Assembly: GCA_001630475.1 (NCBI GenBank)
Contig: KV419396.1
Location: 434,001 to 498,000 of the forward strand
From: Sistotremastrum niveocremeum HHB9708
Lineage: Eukaryota > Basidiomycota > Agaricomycetes > Sistotremastrales > Sistotremastraceae
DNA: 64,000 nt
Direction of reading: 5' to 3'
Shown: positions 1 through 10,370 of the stretch, in pieces
Position numbering within the stretch: the stretch's first letter is position 1
How the letters are laid out: each line of letters opens with the position of its first letter
The notes under the pieces: model-generated
What the model saw: the letters and a program-made list of their open reading frames with translations, nothing else
Told to the model about the DNA's origin: nothing
Database searches by the model: none
Position numbers and translations under genes: made by a program

Positions 1-1164
1 TGGCAGGGTCTCTTATTCGATCGTCGTCAATTAGGTCGCAACATTCAGGCCGAATGGGGAATACCATGCGATCAAGACGCGTTGACTACATGCGTTCGAA
101 TATTTGGAAGACGGCAATTGGGCCGCTACGAGCACAAGGGCGAAGAGCACGTCACAGGAGCTCGGATGTCGCAAAGTAACTCAGATGAAGTACGTGATTA
201 TGCTGGATCTTGCGCTGAGCTTGAGCTGACTATGCGTACGATTTAGCTTCTTCTATGTATGAGGATGCTGCTTCTGAACCATCTCACTGACTTTAATTGA
301 TTCCAGCTTATAGCTCTGATGCCGTTCATCTGTACAATATTCGTGATGATCTGGTGTCACCTCGGTCGTCTACCGTGTTAGAACCCAACCAGGGAGAAGT
401 GCCAAAAGATAACGCTGTCCTCAACGATCATACTAGCACTGTCGACACTTTGCCACACGAAGACGCCGAGCACGCGATGCTGGAGCAGCTGATGGACGAA
501 TTCGACTCATATCGACGAGAAGCTGAACCTTCAGGACGAAATGCTCAAGAGGAGGAAGATAGTTCCTCAGAAGCGGGCTCTCAAGCCGATGAGATACTCA
601 AACGTTTTGACGATAAAGTCATCTTATCGCGACTTACATACAACGGCGCCTGTAATGTCAGGACGGTGAAGGATGGTGAGCCCTCTCTTACGCGTTTTGG
701 AGTGATCTGACTGAACGCTTTGCCTTTAACCTCGAGCAGTAAACTTTCTTGGGCACTTTGATCAATATGTAACCTCGGGATCTGATGACGGCAATTTCTT
801 CATTTGGGAGAAAGAGAACGGCGCTATAGTCAACATTCTCGAGGGCGATGGTTCGGTCGTCAATGTCATTGAACAGAATCCTTGTTTGCCTTGTGTTGCG
901 GTCAGCGGCATCGACCACTCGGTGAAGGTTTGCAACGGTATTCTCCAATAATCCCTGTTTTGACCATTGTGCTGCCAGATTTTCGGGTCAAACTTTGCAA
1001 CTAATAAAGCATCTAAAAAAGACGAGGCTGAGGACATAGTTCGAAGTAACAGGGAACTTTCCGATCGAGGTGCCGAACGGCGGGCTCAGATGTCATCTTT
1101 GTTGGCTCGATTTCGAGTCGTTATGGCAGAGACAGGAGAGGCCCCAAATTGTAGCTATCAATGA
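1..1164 (+). CDS. DCAF-type WD40 repeat protein, 3' part (5' end outside window)
   Basis: This is the C-terminal part of a WD40 protein resembling the DDB1-CUL4-associated factors DCAF6/DCAF8/WDTC1, substrate receptors of CRL4 ubiquitin ligases. The first exon holds the family signature YEHKGEEHVTGARMS. Later exons give YSSDAVHLYNIRDD, an acidic low-complexity insert, then the last two WD blades with VTSGSDDGNFFIWE and CVAVSGIDHSVKIFG. Likely exons are <1-235 (or <1-175), 307-675, 740-927 and 979-1164. The first donor is ambiguous because gtacga at 236 and gtaact at 176 both keep the frame. The tail after the last blade is short and ends in CSYQ. Family assignment is by motif; which DCAF orthologue it is cannot be settled here. 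Confidence 0.75.
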
Positions 1165-1880
1165 AATAAGTCGCCTGGCTTTGCCCTGTATTTTGTACAC
1201 ATGTAATCGTGTTTTATGCTACTGCCAGTGATGTTAACTTTTTCTGTACACGAGTTCAACCCAATTTCTCATATGGCCCGGCGACTACAAATTCAGACTC
1301 ACAACAAGTGCCTGAGGGACCTCCGTGATCTGCAAGGTTGACCGTACTTGGGCCACCGCTGATTCATATAAATAGCAAGTAACGATCTCAACTCAATAGT
1401 TCCATCCATCAGCTCGTCGTCGTTGCGTACTAGTACAGGACGCACGCCCGAACGCCTTCCGGAACCGTGTTGTGAGGTATGCCACCCATTCAATGAATAA
1501 TATGTATAACTGAACTCGATATCTTCGGTGCATTCAAGTCTCTCTCGTTCGCCTTAGTCGAGGCTAATATACCATACAAGTATTCAGACGACCGAAGTCA
1601 CGGCGACTTCCAATCTTCAACGCCCCCACGCAGGCTGGTGCGTTTTCATTAGCGGGCTGACGAGGCACAGTTACTGATGGAGTCCGGGTTACTGTCTTCA
1701 GAGCACATTGGTTCAGGATAACTCCTAGACCTATTCCACTTCATATTGGTCTCGTGCAGCGCACCTCCATCTGTTCGGCCATTGTTGAGTCCTGTGTGTA
1801 ACCAACTCTCGCGAGTGTTCTCACTGGGCCACCCCCATCAACTCTCTTCCTCCATCTTACACTACGTTACACCCTTTCCC
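1165..1880. other. Intergenic spacer, no gene seen
   Basis: This 716-bp stretch separates the WD40 gene from the CTK1-like kinase. It should hold the 3' UTR of the first gene and the promoter and 5' UTR of the second. It is pyrimidine-rich near the kinase start. A 64-codon reading frame on the minus strand (1299-1493) has no recognisable motif and no splice support, so I do not call it. Confidence 0.6.
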
Positions 1881-4800
1881 ATGCAATCACAACAACGCGA
1901 TAGACGCAAACGAAAACAAAACCATCGATCTGGGGGACCGAACAACCGAATCAATGAACCTGAGGAGATGCTGCTGGTCTCTCGAATCGATGATTCTCCG
2001 CGCCCTTACGAACGCCACGACAATCGTGGCACCGGTGGTTCTCATTATCGAGGGAGTTCACCCCATAACAAAGGAGAGCATAGCAACCGCGAGGGATTTC
2101 GTGAGAACAGGGATCAGCGTGAAGACCGTCGATGGGTTATGAACTCAAGTGTTCGAGATCGACATGAAGGCAACTCTTTTGGGCGAATGCGTAGCTTCAA
2201 TCATGAGCCTGTTAATAACTGGTCAACACGTCCAGTTACCCACGAACCCCGTTTTACCGAACCTGCGTCACCTAACTTCAGACCAGAGCAGCGCTTTTCA
2301 GACGCCCCTCCTCGTTATCCCGAAAACGAGTCTTGGGACCCCCCCTATCATAATGGAAATACCTCCTACGACCAGTGGCAACCTAGGGCCCGCGAAGATC
2401 GACGAGACCAGTACGACGAGAGAGATCACCGAGGGAGATCAGACTGGACTCGTGACAGTTGGCACCAGAATAACACCCATGAAGGGTGGTCCAATAGCCG
2501 AGATGAGGATTCAGCAGAAGGTTGGATGCCTCGTAAAGACCTGGGACGAAATGTCACAGAGTCTCGTTCCTGGGAGCCTGCGTCGTCTTGGCAGTCTTCT
2601 CAAGGCAGAAACAACCAAGGCAAGAAAAACAAGCAGAAGAATAACCAGAACCGAAGGAACTGGCAGAACAACAGGCCTCAAAATCAAGATAAAAACAATA
2701 GACAGTGTGTTGTCTGTTTGCCTGCCTTCGTCTTCACTAACGTTTTCTCGAGAAGACAGCGTGACGACGATCTAAGTCCCGTAAGACGACTTAGAAGGTC
2801 GCTTTCCCGATCTCCCATTCCGTCAACCCACTCTCATGTTTCTGTTACCCACTCACGATCTCGGTCCCGATCGCATTCGCCCAAACGACGTCGACTTGAT
2901 GATAGCCCCGACAGTCAGGCCGGGGCTCACGGAAGAATGGATTGGTCAAGTACACGACGATCTAGGAGGTCGAGATCTCCTGATCATACTCCGAGAAGAA
3001 CCATATATACACGACCGGCCAGAAGTCGAAGCTCCCAATCGTCCCACAGTCGCAGTTCATCTATCGAACGCCCGCGAGGCAATACTCATCGTCTGCCCTC
3101 TCGATCTCCTGATGTGAACAGGATGGGACTATCTCATGGGGCCCGCTCAACTGGCATATCCTCTCAACGACCTGTGTCATTCCCTGTCAGGCCAGTCATC
3201 AATGAACAAGATCATGTTGGCTGGCACCCTAAACGTCATGTAAGAGTTAGCACTTTTGCTATAGCGGTATACTAACGTTGGTCCCGATGGGAGCAGTCTC
3301 CAATGAAGAGAGCAGCGAACTTTGATCCGCCGATGCCCTCGAGAGATGTCGAGATATCCAGTCCCTCAACGAACGGTGGACGTTCGAGATCCGTTAGTGG
3401 AAGCCACCAGCCGTCCAAATCTTACAGAACCCCGGTGCCTACCAACCCAAGCCTCCAAAAATTCTTCCCAGGAGACGATGACGACTCTGATATGGTAAAC
3501 TGGAAGAAAAAAGAGACGGACGATCTCCGTTCTGAAGTTCCCATACCTCCCTCACCAGCACGAAAGGAACGCGCTTCGGGTTCCCGAACTTCCCGCGCTT
3601 CTCTAGATTCTATCTTCGTCCCCCAAGAACGAGCTCACAAGGTGCAAGAAGAGCCTGACACGAACAGCTCAAAGGATGTTGATATGCAACCCCCGACCAC
3701 GCTGCCATCGGCTAGCCGCAAAGCCGAATCAACATCCACTGCTCGAGTCGATGAGCCTGCCAATCTGAACAGTAAAGATCTCTATCAGATCGTCAGTCAG
3801 GTCGGAGAGGGGACTTTTGGCAAAGTGTATAAGGCCCGCAATGTCATCTCTGGCATGAACGTGGCTTTGAAGAAGATTCGCATGGAGCAAGAACGAGACG
3901 GATTTCCAGTCACCGCTATGCGAGAGATCAAGCTTCTGCAATCTCTTCAACACAATAATGTCATCAGGCTGTATGAGATGATGGTTTCGCAAGGTATATT
4001 TTCCCATTGTTTGTTGAATGAAGTCTTATTGCTGTTCAAGGCCAAGTCCACATGGTATTCCAGTACATGGATCATGACCTAACAGGAGTTTTGGGACAAA
4101 GCCAATTCACATTCTCCGACGCCAATCTGAAATCGCTGTGCCGGCAAATGTTGGCAGGTTTGGCGTACTTACACCATAAAGGCGTAATACATCGAGATAT
4201 CAAGGGGTCTAATATCCTGATCAATAACCGTGGAGAGCTCAAACTCGCGGACTTTGGATTGGCTCGTTTCTTCAATAAGCGACGGAGAACTGACTATACC
4301 AATCGAGTGATCACTTTGTGGTATCGCCCACCGGAGCTTCTGCTTGGTGGCACAGTCTACGGGCCTGAAGTTGACATGTGGAGCGCGGGGTGAGTGATGA
4401 TTCTCATGGCTAAATCAGTCACTTCATGAAACAAACAGTTGCATTATGTTGGAACTTTTTACAAAGAAGCCTGTCTTTCAAGGAGCGGACGAGATCAATC
4501 AACTGGATGTTCTTTATAAAATTCTGGGGACACCGACCAGTCAAATCTGGCCGGGAGTTACCGACATGCCCTGGTATGAATTGGTACGACCGAAGGAAGT
4601 CTTGAGGAACAGGTTTCGAGAGATGTTCAACAAGTAAGCCAGCCTAACCCCAAAGCTATATGGTCTTAACATACTATATAATCGCTTAGATGGCTGTCTC
4701 CGTGTGGTCTGGATCTTGCTGAAGGGCTGCTTACTTACGATCCCGCGAAACGTTTAACGGCAGCAGATGCGCTCAAATCGCCTTATTTTATGATCGAGAA

Positions 4801-4970
4801 ACCGGAAGAACAGATGCCGCAAGGGTACGTGACGACTCAGAATGAATGGCACGTTATTTAATGATCGAAGTAGGTTATCGTCGCTCGAAGGGGAGTGGCA
4901 CGAATTCGAACATAAACGGGAACGCGAAAAGAAGAAGAAGAAACGCGCCGAAGGAGGCGCACCACAGTGA
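1881..4970 (+). CDS. CTK1: CTD kinase catalytic subunit, CTK1/CDK12-like
   Basis: This cyclin-dependent kinase is predicted to phosphorylate Ser2 of the RNA polymerase II C-terminal repeat (CTDK-I; Lsk1 in fission yeast, CDK12/13 in animals). Exons 1881-2704, 2756-3239, 3297-3993, 4041-4389, 4439-4633, 4690-4824 and 4874-4970 sum to 926 residues. Residues 1-590 are a disordered Arg/Ser/Asn-rich tail with RS dipeptides, as in CDK12. The kinase domain starts near residue 596 with [11 protein letters not shown], then the VAL-KK lysine, a [12 protein letters not shown] helix (PSTAIRE position), [16 protein letters not shown] and [14 protein letters not shown] 1881 is the first ATG in frame. The 51-nt intron at 2705 has no stop, so its retention would add 17 residues. 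The intron at 3240 has a perfect tactaac branch point. It converges on RPN5. Confidence 0.88.
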
Positions 4971-5336
4971 TGGCCGAGTGAGAACAACTTCATGCCTCTT
5001 GGTTCTCCTAAGCGTACCTTTGGTGGTCCCAATCAGAGAACGCGTGCCGTAATATTGCGAATCCGGTGACGAGAGGTCGTTCTCCTTCTATCTGACTTAG
5101 TCGTACACTACTTATATGACCGACGCATTTTAACACCCGGCACGCAACTCGTGATGCGGGAATACCATGTCATTGCATTTCTAGACGCGCGGAGCCCCGG
5201 GAACAGCTAGTCTTGGGCCCTTTGCGATCAACCTATACCTTGGACAAACTGCACAGAGAGGAGTGCGAAGGTCTACGCAGGACGTGTGTCATGATCATAT
5301 CGATGTGGCATACAAAAAGGTTGAGGACTGCGAACG
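4971..5336. other. Convergent 3' spacer between CTK1 and RPN5
   Basis: This 366-bp spacer should hold both 3' UTRs. Its first 96 bases continue the CTK1 reading frame past the TGA without another stop until 5067-5069 and look coding (see findings). The rest shows no gene. Confidence 0.55.
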
Positions 5337-6898
5337 TCATGATTGTAGGGCTGTCTGTCTCAGAAAACCTCCTTCCAGAATGCGTTGGACAACGATCTCG
5401 ACCTGTTTCGCGTTGAGGGCACGGACGAATCGGTCTCATCGTGTGACTTACATTGCCAGCCGTGAGGCGAATTTGCCGGTCCCATCCCTTCGTGAATGGG
5501 GCCCCGGTTTCTTCCACTTCCTGGCTCACGTCTCCCAACCCGCCTGCTTTGCCCTGAGCGTCATCGTCCTCTACCTTACCCTCGAACCAGATCAACTTAT
5601 CCACTTGGTCTATCCACCCGCGCAGACGTCCCTGCTCTATCATTTTCCTTGCCATTGTCTCAGCTGCTCCCGGAGTCAGATCTAGCAAAGCTCCCAATCC
5701 GGAGAAGGAAATATTCGAATAGATCTTGGAACAGGAGAGAACATTATGTTCCAGGACAGCTCGATCAAGAACTGTGGACGGTCCGACCCGAGTGCTAGCT
5801 CCTGGTTCTTGCGCACTTTGGTCATCGTTGCGAGTGGAGGCGAGTCGATCGCTTGAAGATTGGGCTATTTTCGCAAGTTGGTGTGGTTGTAACGTAGCCT
5901 CAAACTCTTTGACTTCGGAAGGGCGAAGAATATGATCCAAGAACATTTTGGACAAAATGTTGTAGTTGGGTAGTTGAGACGTCCGTTCATCGCGGCACAG
6001 TGAGGCGAGAATTCTGGAACGAGCTGGCCCGGCGGGTGCCAACACAGCACATGTTACGGCCGCCGACCTATTTATGTGTAAGTAAGTAATGACTAGCACC
6101 TTGCTCTACACCACTCACAGCATATGAGCCCGCTCTTCCTCGTCGATTTCTGCCACCCAGCTAAGCTCATGATAGCGGCTGGCAGCGTCTTGGAATTTTC
6201 GGGTGTGATCACTTATTTTTGCTTGGCAGAGTTTGAACATTAACCCTAGTTCCTTATCGGTGTTCTGATGAACTAGGAGAGCCGCTCGATTGTAGTACAT
6301 CTCGGCCTGGACAGAATCTTGATCTTCCAATAGGAGGCGGACAACGCGAACATAAACTCGAAAGCGATCTTGCTCGGGCCATGCTCTGACCATACACTCT
6401 CAGGTACTGGGCACCTTCTAGACAACGCGACTGACCTGTTTCCTGACTCCATGGATATGCCCATCAATACGCGAGCCGCCTCGCTCCACTCCTCTTCTTG
6501 CTCTAGTATGTCTGCGAGCTGGTATCGTAATGATGTGGCCTATGTAAAGTCGTTAGGATTATGAGCAGTTTGATGTCAAGAGCTTGGAAGTAGTGCACCT
6601 GTTCTTCGAAGCTAACAAGCTGCGGCTGCACGATCTCCAGGGTGTCATTGATAATAGCTTTCTTCACTTCTGAAATATCGACGAGGTTGTTGTCAAGACT
6701 TTTTGAGAGTTCGGTCAGAACTTGTCTGGCCACTACGAGTCCAACGTGATCTTCAGTAACCACCACGCGCACCAAGAGCTTCACATCGTTGACCAGATTT
6801 GGCGATTTAGTTCGTAGTGTCTCAGAGAGCAAGGAAAGGTATGCCGGTCCTTTGTCCTTTTGTTGTAATGGTGCAATTTGAGTCAGTCTTCTGTCCAT
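5337..6898 (-). CDS. RPN5: 26S proteasome lid subunit RPN5 (PSMD12)
   Basis: RPN5 is a PCI-domain scaffold of the 19S regulatory lid; in yeast it is also shared with the COP9 signalosome. The protein starts MDRRLTQIAP at 6898. Helical TPR-like repeats follow, with YQLADILEQEEEWSEAA, VRVVRLLLEDQDSVQAE and ELGLMFKLCQAKISD. The PCI winged helix contains EHNVLSCSKIYSNISFSGL and GRLRGWIDQVDKLIWFE. The last exon is short: donor gtaagt after the AAT codon, then VEIVVQRILEGGF and the stop at 5337-5339. It has several small introns. An acidic insert between the winged helix and the C-terminal helix is longer than in mammals. Assignment is by strong family similarity; exact exon edges in the middle were not all traced. 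Confidence 0.9.
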
Positions 6899-7380
6899 GG
6901 TGGTCGTTCGTTGAGGGCACAGAGGCGAAAGGCGTCCGGCGTCTATCTCCTTGAGACCACCTCACATGACATGACGAGTCGCGCCCTATTTTCTCTTGGT
7001 TTTCTCTTCTTGCAGGTCGTCATGCGCAGTGCCAGTCTGGCAATGAGAGTGGCGTGCTTGCGATCTTACTGCTGATATATTATACATGTAAGTCTCATAT
7101 CTAGCTCACTTTGGTCTAGCTTTCAAGGAATTCGTTCTCATATACGGAGTAGATGTTCCCGAAGGCTTCTGGATTTCAAGGAAGCATACACCTGTGGTCG
7201 TGAATTTCTCATGCTATAGCAGAACTATCCCAATAGTGTGGATCAAGAATTTTTGCACCCAGCTGGGCCAGCTCACCTGTCGTCGTAACTCAGTCCAGTT
7301 AGTCCGTGCATCGTCTATGTTCACTTTATTTCTGAGAGGCATTCGCAATCTTTTTTCGAACCGCATTTATCGTCACGAAC

Positions 7381-7554
7381 ATGTCGTCTGAAGAACCCAA
7401 GTCTGACGGTCAAGGTCAAGGTCAAGGTCAGGCCTATACAGGCAGCTGTTTTGTACTTAGAGAGGCGATCATGAATTTTGCGAGAGAATGTGCAGCTATA
7501 AGAATCGATAAAAAACCCAAGAGGGCGAATTCGAAAGGGGCTAGGCCTACATAA
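7381..7554 (+). CDS. Short orphan ORF with GQ repeat (doubtful)
   Basis: A 57-codon ATG frame encodes a hydrophilic start (MSSEEPKSDGQGQGQGQ), then AYTGSC and a basic tail. The upstream 80 bases look like a fungal 5' UTR. AYTGSC resembles the first zinc-binding segment of GFA/CENP-V-type proteins (usually YTGSCHCG), but the next Cys-Gly is absent and I find no second exon. It could be a tiny gene, a decayed first exon of a host gene, or chance. No function is proposed. Confidence 0.2.
   Translation: MSSEEPKSDGQGQGQGQAYTGSCFVLREAIMNFARECAAIRIDKKPKRANSKGARPT
7408..7431 (+). repeat. Hexanucleotide microsatellite (ggtcaa)n
   Basis: Four tandem copies of ggtcaa, the last ending in cag, encode Gly-Gln repeats within the short ORF at 7381. 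In-frame hexamer repeats of this kind can change in number by slippage. Confidence 0.85.
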
Positions 7555-7803
7555 AGGGTGACAACAGGAAGAGAGGCATCAACATGCATGACGGAATCAA
7601 AACGTCGCCACGCGCGCGACTTGCGAGAGCTCTCGCGAGTCGATCAAAAAGACGCCCGGGTACGCGGTCAAGATGGATCAGTCAATTGCCGAGTTTTGAG
7701 TGCGCCGACCGAGGTGGCTCATGTGAAGGACGACAAATATTTGCGACTTCACACAAGAAGTAGATTCAAGTGTGTGCGACTACACCGAAGCAGAAGAGAA
7801 AGC

Positions 7804-10177
7804 TCAATTATTCTGCCAACCTTCGGTTTGTCGAAAGGTCAGAATAAATCCTTCCGTGTCACTCAACATCTAAACGAATCATCAGAGAATGCGTGATGGG
7901 ACGATACGAGTTTCTAACCTCTTCTGTCATTTTGTATATCTCCGAGGTTGGGCGATTGTACATCATGGCATTGAGGAACATGAGATACAGATCGCGTTGG
8001 TAATGACGGGAATCGTTGACTGTGCCATCTTTCGCGCGTAGTCGTAAAGTTTTGAGGTCCATGGGTCTTTTTACGATATCATGATAGTCAGGCGCTTCTG
8101 AGTCTTTGATGGGATTATGGAAGATATTTCCATTCCGGTGTTGAGAAATTTGGGTGTGGACCATGTTGATCATGTTGTAGAAACGTTTGCCCGGAGGTAA
8201 TCCGCTGGAAGAACCTGCTGTTCTTGACCTCTTGGACGTTGTTCCTAAGCCTTTTTCTTCCATAAGTTGGTCACGATGGTCGGCAAAGTTTCACAACACA
8301 CCTTCTTCCGCAGCCTCTGAATCGTCTCGAGGCGTATTTCTGGTCTTTTCTGACGGCGTCATCCCTGCTTCGGAAGCCTTTCTCTTTCTGCCGGTTGGGG
8401 ATTTCAGTTCTGTAGTTTTCTTACTCTCCTCTTCAGCTTCCGCGACGTGCCGATTTCTGGTAGACTTGGATTCTTGAGGATGTGGTGACGCATCTTCTTC
8501 CGCAATCTGTTCGGATGCAATACTGCCTGCGTTATGTTACAACTGAAAATCACCTGGACACACATAGAATCACTCACCAACACGTCGGCGCGTAGTCCTA
8601 CGTGGCTTAGGTTCTCTGGAAGAGCGGCTAGTCGATGGAGCCGCGGCAGGCGAAGCTTGAGTCGTCGTTGGTTCTGGTACTCTGCATATTGAGTGATAAA
8701 ACGGGGAAGCTGTGAGATAACTGAACACACCGGAAACCCTCTTGGAGGTGGACATAGGCTCCGCTGGAGGGCTTGCAGTTCTCTCACTCTCGACAGTGGC
8801 GCTCGCTGGTGGCACAGACCTTGCCGAACTTGGGCTGACCCTAAGGCGTCTGGAGCGACGAACCACCACATCTTTGACGCTGCCCTTTTCTGATTCTGGC
8901 TTTGGTGACATTGCTGGGAGCGACTCTTCCGGAGCCGCTGGCACTTGCTCTGGCTCTTCAAGTTCCTCCGGCACTTCCTCAGACAAGAGCATTTCCGTCT
9001 GAGCTTCTAATTCGGATTCCTCTTTGACATGCGCGAGATCTTCAACCTCTTCAGCCGCGACCACAGCATCCGTGCGTGATAGAGTTGGAGAAGGAGATTT
9101 TTGTTGTGGCTGAGCAATATGTTCAGGCGATTGATGCTCATCCGAAAGCTCAGGAAGGGGGCTGTCTCCATCAAATCCATCTTTTTCGGGTTGGACTTCG
9201 AGCAGAGGCTCGTTCACAGCCACTGTTGGCGGCTCCTCAGTATGACGGTCCGGTACTGGGGACGGCGACTTTGGCGCTTGGGGAGAAAGTTCTCGATGAG
9301 TTGGGGCGGGAGTTTTGCTCGCTGAGCGGGAGGACAATGGAGCAGGAGGGCTCATAGTTTTGGGCCGATGATCGATCTCTTGAAGTATTGGTCGAGTATC
9401 CGGTGACAGGGCAGGTTCCTTTGGTTCAGGGCTTGTCTCCATGTCAACATCCTGGAGTTCATCGGGCTCTTGGGCCAAGGGACTTTCTTCATGGGGCGGC
9501 GGCGGCGGCGGAAGTTCTCTTAACGGAGTCTCCTCTTCTGGTACGAGAGGCTTGGAGGGCACGATATCCATTGAGTCCGAAGGAGCGACGTGAAGTTCGG
9601 CCTTGATGTTATCGTCCCACAACCCAGACCTTATATCATCAATTTCTGAAGCTAGGTTTCTAATACATCGGGGGTGAATTAAAGCACTTAGGAGCCAAGA
9701 TATATGATGACGTACCTGAACTTGGCTTCCTCTGCGAATATCAATTCTTTCAACTCTGTGACATGGTCCTGATATTGTATTTGAGCCAATCGAAGATGCA
9801 CCCGAGCTTAAGTGAGATTAACAGAGAATAGATGCTCGAAATTGTGTTTAAACGTACCTCGAGGCTTCCGTCCCTCTTCTGTACTGTATAGAGTTGAGCA
9901 AGAGACGTTGGAAGTCCAAGGCGGCGCTCACTTACATCTGTAGTCCGCATGATGCCATAAGTTGTTCATAGATATGACTGCATAACTTCATTGTTGTCAG
10001 TGTTCTCTGCGTAGGAGCTGAGCTATGTCGTACTTCGGGATCAAGTGGGTTGTTCGATGTCGACATCAGAGGATGCTTTTTCAACAAGTTCGACACCTGG
10101 CTCCATGCTTCGTTTCCGGACTCGTAAAGCGCTTGCGCGAATAAAAGTCTTTCCCGCTTGCTAAGAGTCTCCATCAT
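7804..10177 (-). CDS. Bromodomain protein, BRD8/Bdc1-like NuA4 subunit
   Basis: This is a predicted acetyl-lysine reader of the NuA4/TIP60 histone acetyltransferase. The start at 10177 (MMETLSKRERLLFAQAL) begins a SANT-like helical segment with GNEAWSQVSNLLKKHP, as in BRD8. After coiled-coil exons (ELIFAEEAKF) comes a long Pro/Glu/Ser-rich linker at about 9620-8700. The C-terminal bromodomain (8263-7804) shows FYNMINMVHTQISQHRNGN, FHNPIKDSEAPDY, VKRPMDLKTL and FLNAMMYN, whose Asn is the acetyl-lysine contact. The last intron (gttaga...tttag) joins TEE to MLSDTEGFILTFRQTEG, the family C-terminus, and the stop is at 7804-7806. It is divergent from TRA1, a known NuA4/SAGA subunit. Family is confident; NuA4 membership is inferred from Bdc1/BRD8. 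Confidence 0.82.
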
Positions 10178-10370
10178 AGGACGAGGGCTAGAGCCCTCCC
10201 TAACACTTGGGCTTGCACTTGGACAACTTGAACGTCAGATCTGCGTGACAGGCGCCGTGACATTACTTGTGACAGTATATGGAAGTGGCCAACCTCGAAG
10301 ACCCAGACGCGCGCGAACCCCCTCAGGCTCTCAGTACGAAGTGCAAGTGGTTTCATCGCACTCTTCTCCA
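10178..10370. promoter_or_regulatory. Shared bidirectional promoter, BRD8-like / TRA1
   Basis: Only 193 bp separate the two divergent start codons, so both promoters must overlap here. The segment includes a small gtgacattacttgtgac near-repeat around 10255. I cannot assign a factor. Confidence 0.6.

Larger units (their letters stand above)
6899..7803. other. Spacer between RPN5 and bromodomain gene
   Basis: RPN5 fires away from this 905-bp spacer on the left, and the bromodomain gene ends at its right edge. It must contain the RPN5 promoter and the bromodomain 3' UTR. The only coding-looking piece is a 57-codon ATG frame at 7381-7554, listed separately. No tRNA, mobile element or other RNA gene is apparent. 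Confidence 0.5.

Noticed and set aside
1299-1493. Minus-strand 64-codon frame in the first spacer
   Set aside because: No motif, no splice signals and a composition like the surrounding non-coding DNA.
1746-1880. Longer N-terminus for the CTK1 kinase starting at 1746
   Set aside because: That frame begins at TTG, not ATG; the first ATG in frame is 1881.
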